Shown here piece after piece: positions 57,901 to 64,000 of a stretch of DNA of 64,000 nt; within the stretch, counting starts at the first letter, position 1, and each line of letters starts with the position of its first letter. The translations under genes and the position numbers were made by a program. Origin of the DNA: Akanthomyces muscarius (lineage: Eukaryota > Ascomycota > Sordariomycetes > Hypocreales > Cordycipitaceae). Below the pieces are notes generated by a model that was not told where the DNA came from, searched no databases, and saw only the letters and a program-made list of their open reading frames with translations. The stretch is from the NCBI RefSeq assembly GCF_028009165.1, contig NC_079242.1:3038001-3102000 (forward strand), given 5' to 3'.

Positions 57901-59132
57901 TCGTGTCATTCTCGAAACGGAGCCCCATTGGCACGCTCCACTGAAGGTTCTGAGACAGGCCGTCTAACGGCTGTCATTCGTCCCAAGGTGAGCAGGGTAA
58001 TAGTGGTGCCTGTTGCCCGACATGGAGGGGCCCGGCCCCTTGGGTCGTTCAGTAGCACCAACTAGTTCCCAGACGCGCTTGCCTCGTAAGACAGCTTGGG
58101 AAGGGGAGTCTTTGTGCGAGTGCGAAAGAAGGGAACAAAAAAAAGACGTGCCGACTATGCAGTTACAGAAACTACTTCTCGTCTTGGCTCTCGCCGTAGC
58201 GTGTTTCAACGAATGCGTGACCTATGTAGTTGGGGCGCACCCTCCGCCCTTTTCTTCTTCTTTCTAGTGCTTCTGGAAACCTTTGGCAACACTTCGCCCT
58301 AGCTGGATCCTCAGCTGGCACGCCCCTCTTTCTTGGGAGGCCCTTTCTCGTCCAACCGGAGGCTTCACCAGACGAATAACACACTGCTGAGCATTTTTGG
58401 CCATCAGCCCTACGAAACATGCCCGCCCACGTCATGCCAAAGGACCCCCCCCCTTCCTCGTCTCCTCCCATGATCCTGGCAACACGAGGCATGCTGGGAT
58501 GCGCCAAACGTCCAGTCACAGAGCAGATCCCCCAGGTGGCTCTTCTTCTATCTGGCTCGCCGCTGGGGCCGGACCATTCTACTGGCTTGCGGAGGCTGCT
58601 GTATTGGGCTTGCGCTGCCTGAGCAGCCTCCCCCCCCCTGTCTTGCCCACGCCTCGTCTCTCTGTCTCTCTCCAACGTCCCACCTCCCGGCTGCCCGGCC
58701 CTGGGTCCTAGTCCTAGGTAGTTCAACGGGCATCCCGGTGACTACACACACCATGGGAATTGGGGGTCAAGGAGAGGGGCGTGTGGAGGGGACACGGAAA
58801 CCAAGCTCACGCTTGCGCTGCCCAATTGGCAATCGTCATTGGCACTTTGCACCAGCATCATGGCTTACCTTGTGGTGGAGTACCGTATATATGTTCCTAG
58901 CTGCCGACGCAATCGCCCTCCTGGGAGACCCTTCGCAAGACTGAGTGCAGCCCAAGCTACTACATATATAGTCTGCGTCGGTGGCAAATTGCACAAGTTT
59001 TTATTTTCTTGCTAGAGTATCCTTGGCCAGCTGGAAAATCACCTGCATCCACCTTTAGCTCGATAGCCCGCCGACAACCCTTTGCTTCGTGGCGAATCAC
59101 CCTGCATACAGACATCGCGACACTGACTCGCC
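54934..59132. other. 4.2-kb gene-free region
   Basis: The longest gapless non-coding stretch in the window. No frame shows a domain, a secretion signal or a plausible exon chain. It contains A-rich runs (about 56305, 57737-57756), a CA microsatellite (57549-57576) and many stop codons in all frames. It may be an extended promoter of the regulator at 59133, a non-coding transcript or decayed sequence. Confidence 0.45.
57549..57576 (+). repeat. CA dinucleotide microsatellite
   Basis: (AC)n tract interrupted once by CT, about 28 bases, in the gene-free region upstream of the second Zn2Cys6 regulator. Confidence 0.85.
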
Positions 59133-60843
59133 ATGGTTGGCGTTCCTGGAAAATATAAGGGTTGCGAAACCTGTCGCCGCCGCCGCGTCACGGTAAGAAA
59201 TATTGATCATCCTCCTGTCCTCCAGTCACAATCTTCATTCTAGATCAACACCTTTTGTAGTTATGGATTTTGGAATTTTACCTAGTCCGGGACCCCGGTT
59301 TCGTGGGACACAACTACATCCAGTCACAGAAGAGCTAACACAAACCGTTTTCGCGCGCACAGTGCACCAATGAACGCCCGTACTGCCGCAAGTGCATCAC
59401 CAGTGGCCGGGAATGCGAGGGCTACGAGCGGGAGAGAGTCTTCATTACCGGCACGCTAGAAGATCGCGGCCGCGTAGCCTCGCATCCGAAGCGAGTCACG
59501 CCCACCAAGAAGCAAGGATCCAAATCGCCACAGCCCAAGCGGGAGCGGTCCGAATCTCACTCGCCCAGATTGAACCAGATGCTGAACAACTCGGCCTGGG
59601 ACGACAGCCTTGACCTCTCCAGCGGCGGCAGCAACATCACCGCTCTCCACACAAGCCTGCACACCATTGTACGGTCGCCAGGCGCCGCTCTCGACGGGCA
59701 GGGCTTTGGCATCGCGCTTCCCCCGTACTCGCCGGTCGAGCTGCACAATAACCACAATGGTCACATTGCAAGCCAGGATGTGCCCCTCTGGGTCAGCGCC
59801 CAGTGCCTGCTGTGCCACCGGGGAATCCAGGGCGGCTCGCAGTCTGCCGACAGCTACTGTCTCTTCTTGTTCGAGGTCCGTGATGCAAAGTTCCATTGAG
59901 CCTCGAGCTGCCGAGTGAGCAAGACTAACTGGAGATGTAGCAGGCCTCACCGAACGCAAACTGGGGGATCGCATCGGAGTCGATGATCAAGCGGCTTGGG
60001 CCTTCAAACTTTACTTCCTTTCCGAACCATCAGTTTTTCGTCCGCGTCTACCGCCCAATCGGCGTCTGCCTCGCATTGCTGAACCGTCGGGATACGTTTC
60101 TGTCGGATCCGGAGTGGACGTCGCTGCCGTGGAAGAACCACCGAAAGTCGTCTCTCGATTCCCTCTTCGACATTATGCTGCGGCTGCCACCCGTCTTTGC
60201 GCAGACGGACAGCCTGATCACGCAGACGCCGTCTGTCGAGCGTCGGTACAAGGCCCAGGCGCTTTTCCAGAGCTGCCTGATGTACGAGCGCCAATTCGCC
60301 GGCTGGCTGAGCCAGTCCATGGGCAGCACAGAGAGCTTCCAAGCCGTCGAGAATGCGGCCGCCTTTAGCAACACGTACGAGTTCCACGACGAGCTGACGG
60401 CCTTTACGATGCTCTACTACTGGATGTCCCAGATCTTGTTCCACCGCTGCATGCTCGATCTGTGCGCCGTCATCGACCAGCCGGTGCTGGACTCCTACAC
60501 GGGCGTGTGGCTCACGTTGCCAAACAACCTGCACGTCGACACTGCGCAATACCACGATGGTCGCGACCTGGCAATTAAGATTTGCCGCGGACTCGACTCG
60601 GCGCTCCAGCGCACCTCGCAGCCAGACATGCTGGTTGCGCCCATGACCGTCGCCCTCGACTTTTATCGCGACCTGCAGATGGCTTCTTCTTCTCAAGATG
60701 GAAGCTTCGAGAGCATGGCTTCGCAAGAGGGAGTCTTTGAGACGATTGAGCTCGAGCTCTTCAGGACTCGACTGATTGCAAAGGGCCAAGGCGTCGCCAA
60801 CACTCTGCAGGGTCAGATGTGGGATGAAATTGCGCAATTTTGA
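59133..60843 (+). CDS. Zn2Cys6 transcription factor with C-terminal fungal regulatory domain
   Basis: Nuclear DNA-binding regulator of 491 aa. Exons are 59133-59192, 59363-59875 and 59941-60843 (introns 170 and 65 nt). The zinc cluster sits at the extreme N-terminus and is split by intron 1. Exon 1 ends KGCETCRRRRVT and exon 2 begins CTNERPYCRKC and ends the cluster at GREC, giving C-x2-C-x6-C-x6-C-x2-C-x6-C. A basic Lys/Arg/Ser linker (PKRVTPTKKQ, SPQPKRERSE) follows. The C-terminal ~330 residues form the helical domain seen in many short Zn2Cys6 proteins (RYKAQALFQSCLMYERQFAG, then TAFTMLYYWMSQILFHRCML). It stands alone after 4.2 kb without genes and converges on the acidic secreted-protein gene. 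Target genes are unknown; the distance from the PKS (41 kb) makes a link unlikely. Confidence 0.88.
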
Positions 60844-61484
60844 AGCCTTTTCACGAGACTTTGCCCCCTTTTTGCCTTTTTTTGCCCCCTTAAAAGTACA
60901 GCGATATATATAATATTGTATAATAATGAAAAAGCAGCCGGGGGAGCACGGATGATGGTGGAAAGTTGCATACAAGCACATGTCCCGCTGGATTCGGGTC
61001 TGTATTGAAGCATAGCAGGACTTGGCCAGGCGCCAGCCCTCAGAAGCAAAGTAGCAGGTACTACTTTGCAAGTTTGTCTGTTGAAATTGGTAGACAATAA
61101 ACATACACAAAGAAAATCTACGCTCATCTAATCATAAACTCACACGGACTGCGTGCATCATTCTAGTCTGACAATTGTATGATTGTGCAGTGTGCGGAGC
61201 CTGTTCCTGCTGCTAGTCTAATTTCTACTATGCTTTCTGGATGTTTCTTTGCTAGGGTCACCTTCAGTCAAGAACTAAATGCGATATAATTATGTAACAA
61301 ACGATTAAAGAAATGATAAAGGTTTATGCTATCGCAAGTATCTTAAAACAAAAATGAGTAAAGCAGTTTCTCCTTAGTCTCTCAACGCAATGCAGCAGAT
61401 AACTACTTCCCTGCAAATGCGCCTGGCTCGCTCAGCTGTAGCAGGCCGCGTGATCGGTCGGTAAAGGTCATGACTTTTGCAGCG
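60844..61484. other. Convergent 3' region
   Basis: 641 bp between the stops of the regulator and the acidic secreted-protein gene. AT-rich, no gene seen. Confidence 0.55.
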
Positions 61485-62108
61485 TCACTGTGTCTTCTTC
61501 GAATCTTGCAAGGTACCCCGCCGCTGGCCCTCGCCCTTTGAGCTCAAAGTTTTGCGAACCGACGTGCGCGACGCCTGTATGACGACCAGCGGCCCTTTGA
61601 TGCTGATGAGGGGGCCGCTGGCGTGTATCCTGGCGCCCGTCGCGCTGGTGCTGACCTTGCCGTCCGACTGCGCGGCCGACGCGCACGCAAACAGGCTGCA
61701 GAACACGGCCGTCGAGCCGGATGTCTGGTTGTTGAGCGCCGCGCTGCCGGCGCCTCCGCTGCCGAGCAGGCCGTTGGCCACGGACACGGCGTCGTTGCCG
61801 ACGTCGCTCTCGCCGCCCGAGTCGTTGTCGCCTTCGAGGAGATCCCCTGGAATGAGATCCTCGTCGTCGTCCTCGTCGTCTGGATCATCGGGATCGTCGT
61901 CGTCAGGGTCAGGACCTCTCTGCGCGCCCTTGGTCACGCCGCCGTGGCTAGCCGTGCCGCTTTGCCCTGCAGCAATGACATCGCTGGCTGAAATGTGGGT
62001 GTAGCTTTTGGGATCTTGTGTGATTAAGCCGCTGCGCGAGGCCAGCGGCGCGGTGGTGACCAGAGCCCCCCAAATGGCCACGCCAACGTACGACTTGAAA
62101 TGGTGCAT
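61485..62108 (-). CDS. Small acidic, putatively secreted protein
   Basis: Single-exon gene for 207 aa from the first true ATG (MHHFKSYVGVAIWGAL). Residues 1-26 are a likely signal peptide ending near APLASRS. The mature protein is hydrophilic with a striking Asp-rich tract (about residues 68-85, DPDDDDPDDPDDEDDDEDL). A Gly/Ser/Ala-rich middle and only two cysteines (in FCSLFACASA) follow, and the C-terminus is basic. No domain recognised. Acid-run proteins of this kind are low-complexity secreted or cell-wall proteins; an effector role is speculation. The opposite strand is also open for long stretches because of the GAC/GTC repeats, so the coding assignment is not certain. Confidence 0.55.
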   Translation of the reverse strand: MHHFKSYVGVAIWGALVTTAPLASRSGLITQDPKSYTHISASDVIAAGQSGTASHGGVTKGAQRGPDPDDDDPDDPDDEDDDEDLIPGDLLEGDNDSGGESDVGNDAVSVANGLLGSGGAGSAALNNQTSGSTAVFCSLFACASAAQSDGKVSTSATGARIHASGPLISIKGPLVVIQASRTSVRKTLSSKGEGQRRGTLQDSKKTQ

Positions 62109-63100
62109 GGCCAAAAGGATCTAGGAAGACTTGGAGAACGATACTAGGCGGCCCCTCGGAATTACATCACCTAATGCTTGCTCTTATACTCTCCGGCTGG
62201 CTTGGCGAGCGATCAAATGCCAGCACCATTTCGACTTAGTAATTCGGCATCAGCCGCGCCGAGGTCATCCTGTGTATCCAGGTGTTCATATCAAGGGATC
62301 AGCACTAACTAAAATAAAGTGTGCCTGCTCCCCTGACTAAATTTAGTGAGGCCAGCTAGCTCGTGGCTGCCCGCCTGTCAAAAAACGCGCCCGCTCAGCC
62401 CCCAAGTTCGCCTTTTGCGCCACTTCCATTATCCCTGTTCATGAACGCTCGCCCCCAACTGCCGTATCTCACGCGAGCCGTTTGGCTCACGCTGTTGCAG
62501 TGGCTGCTGCTCTTTAAGGTGCATTGAATTAAAGTTCCGGCCGAGAATGTCATCAAGCTCTTTAAGAGGTGGGTATCTACTCCGTGGCTACTAAAGGACG
62601 GCACCACCCCATGTGACGGTCACGTTCGTATGGCGGGCCAAATCGTGGGTCATGTACTGGCAGTTGGCACTTTGTGCAGGGTTTGGATACTAGCAGCCGT
62701 CTCTGATTCTGATCCCATTCCGCGTCATGTCTCGTATTGGCAAGTCAAAGTCTAATTTACGTACCACCTGAAGCCCGTTGTCGCCATTATGACTTGCGAA
62801 GATTTATTGAAAATTAATTCCATTTCAGTTCTGCAGGTCTGCTCCAGGCCTACCGGTCACAGAGAGATACGGTTACTTTCTAAAAATAAAGCAGCCTATG
62901 AAGATGACGCACATGACGCGACCCATGCTAGTTTAGTGACAAAGCCACGATGCTAATAGAAATCTGCACGTCGATCAAGTCATCGTTGCAGAACTGAGTG
63001 TATTTTTACCAGAAAGCCGTTTCCTACCCGTCCGCTGTGCGTAGGCAGGTTCCACCATCTCATTCAGCTGACTTGTCGGGCATCCACGACGAGCAACACT
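62109..63100. other. Intergenic region upstream of the acidic protein
   Basis: 992 bp; no gene found. It holds the promoter of the acidic secreted-protein gene and the 3' flank of the cis-prenyltransferase gene. Confidence 0.5.
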
Positions 63101-64000
63101 TCAAGCCTTTGAGATAGTTGGTGGCGGTGGGCTTTTGTTCTGTCGCCATTCGATGAGGATAGCCAGGACGCGGGGTATGCTCAGCTCCGGCCAAGCTTTC
63201 TTCACAAACACGATGGACGTGTCCTGGTGGCACTGCCACAGCAAGAAATCGCTGAGACGATGCGTACTGCCTGTGCGGATGAGTAGGTCCAGCGGCGGGC
63301 TGTCCACCGTGTACATGTTTCTATCCAAAGCCGTAACTGTGTCGAATGTGGTGTCGCTAGCCGTAGCTTCCTGTGCGAGGCGCTCTCGCACGCTGCATTG
63401 TATCGCCGTCCGCATCTCAACCGTCGAGGCATATGCGAAGCAAATATTCACAATGGCACTGACAGAGCGGGTAAGCCGAACAAACACGGGTGAAAGAAAG
63501 GGAATGGGGAAAAGGGAAACGCACCTCTGGTTATGCCTTGTGCTCTCAGCGGCCCCTTCCAGTCTCTCTAGCACGCGTGGAGAAATGAGCTCGCGCTGCC
63601 CGCATATCCGGATCGATGCGTCGAGGTCGTGCGCAAGCTGCACCAGCTCGTCCAATCCCCCGACGACGATATCAAGGATAGTATCAACCTCTTCATCCGA
63701 TCGCTTGAAGTTTTCCACGCTGAAGACGTACAGGGACATCGCCCTGACGCCGCATCTAGTGCAGAGCTCGACATACTGGGCAGAACTTGCGATTAACATG
63801 GATACCCAAGGGGAAGGGCCAAAAAAAAAAGTTTTCACATCACACCTTTTTAAGCTGCCCCCATCCAGCCAGATATGTATTGCGAAGCGAAAGACCCCGA
63901 CGCCGTCCCCAGCGTCGGTTCCCGTCCAGGATATAGGCAACGTGCGCAGGGACTTGGCCGCGTCTTGCTGTCGCGACGGCGAGGCTAAAAAGCCACTGCT
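63101..64000 (-). CDS. cis-Prenyltransferase (dehydrodolichyl diphosphate synthase family), 5' end outside window
   Basis: Partial gene; it runs off the right edge. Minus-strand exons are >64000-63846, 63775-63525 and 63458-63101 (introns 70 and 66 nt). These enzymes add isopentenyl units in cis to farnesyl diphosphate, making dolichol precursors at the ER. Splicing gives the signature HVAYILDGNRRWGRRRG with the catalytic Asp. It also gives YVELCTRCGVRAMSLYVFSV, ENFKR, the helix before TRHNQSAIVNICFAYAST, and the diphosphate-binding DLLIRTGSTHRLSDFLLWQC. The last has GST where RTSG-type sequence is usual. The window holds 254 codons. The C-terminus ends in a Lys/Pro tail with no RxG motif, so a Rer2/Srt1-like catalytic subunit needing a Nus1 partner, or a divergent paralogue, is likely. 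Confidence 0.88.
   Translation of the reverse strand, partial: SSGFLASPSRQQDAAKSLRTLPISWTGTDAGDGVGVFRFAIHIWLDGGSLKRCDVKTFFFGPSPWVSMLIASSAQYVELCTRCGVRAMSLYVFSVENFKRSDEEVDTILDIVVGGLDELVQLAHDLDASIRICGQRELISPRVLERLEGAAESTRHNQRCVSLFPIPFLSPVFVRLTRSVSAIVNICFAYASTVEMRTAIQCSVRERLAQEATASDTTFDTVTALDRNMYTVDSPPLDLLIRTGSTHRLSDFLLWQCHQDTSIVFVKKAWPELSIPRVLAILIEWRQNKSPPPPTISKA

Overview
The window is nuclear DNA of a filamentous ascomycete (Pezizomycotina, most likely Sordariomycetes/Hypocreales; the class is an inference from gene content and style). The evidence is intron-split genes with short introns of about 50-190 nt (GT..AG, CTAAC-like branch sites), fungus-specific families (Zn2Cys6 regulators, a highly reducing polyketide synthase, PDR transporter, HsbA) and large, gene-poor intergenic stretches. 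Exon junctions below were placed by hand from splice consensus, reading frame and family motifs. For every multi-exon gene the joined length is a multiple of three.

Left part (1-27 kb), accessory and probably a secondary-metabolite locus: an MFS drug/polyamine-type exporter (1101-3067) faces a microsomal cytochrome P450 (3346-5055, minus) tail to tail. Two small secreted proteins follow, one Cys-rich and one HsbA-like. Next come a stand-alone NAD(P)-dependent thioester/fatty-acyl reductase (9133-10332) and a six-exon highly reducing PKS (10646-18113; KS-AT-DH-degenerate MT-ER-KR-ACP, no release domain). A Zn2Cys6 regulator (18552-20797, minus) is convergent with the PKS and divergent from a PDR-type ABC transporter (22921-27226). 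A plausible reading is that the regulator controls the locus, the PKS builds a reduced chain, the discrete reductase releases or reduces it, the P450 decorates it and one of the transporters exports it. The product is unknown. The P450-to-PKS stretch looks less GC-biased at third codon positions than the flanking transporter genes.

Middle part (27.5-49.4 kb), mostly housekeeping: a histidine-phosphatase family protein, a divergent pair of capsule-type glycosyltransferases (GT69/CAP59-like and GT90/CAP10-like), Paf1, Rer1, an ankyrin protein, mitochondrial enoyl-CoA hydratase, a RING-ZZ-SH3 protein, a cysteine synthase, an uncharacterised mitochondrial-type protein and mitochondrial ribosomal protein bL19m. 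The last two are divergent from a 218-bp promoter.

Right part (50-64 kb): alpha-actinin, mitochondrial D-2-hydroxyglutarate/D-lactate dehydrogenase, a 4.2-kb gene-free stretch, a second Zn2Cys6 regulator, a small acidic secreted protein and a cis-prenyltransferase cut by the right edge. No rRNA, convincing tRNA, transposon or CRISPR array was found. The most promising candidate for an undescribed system is the PKS locus at about 3.3-20.8 kb, possibly reaching to 27.2 kb.
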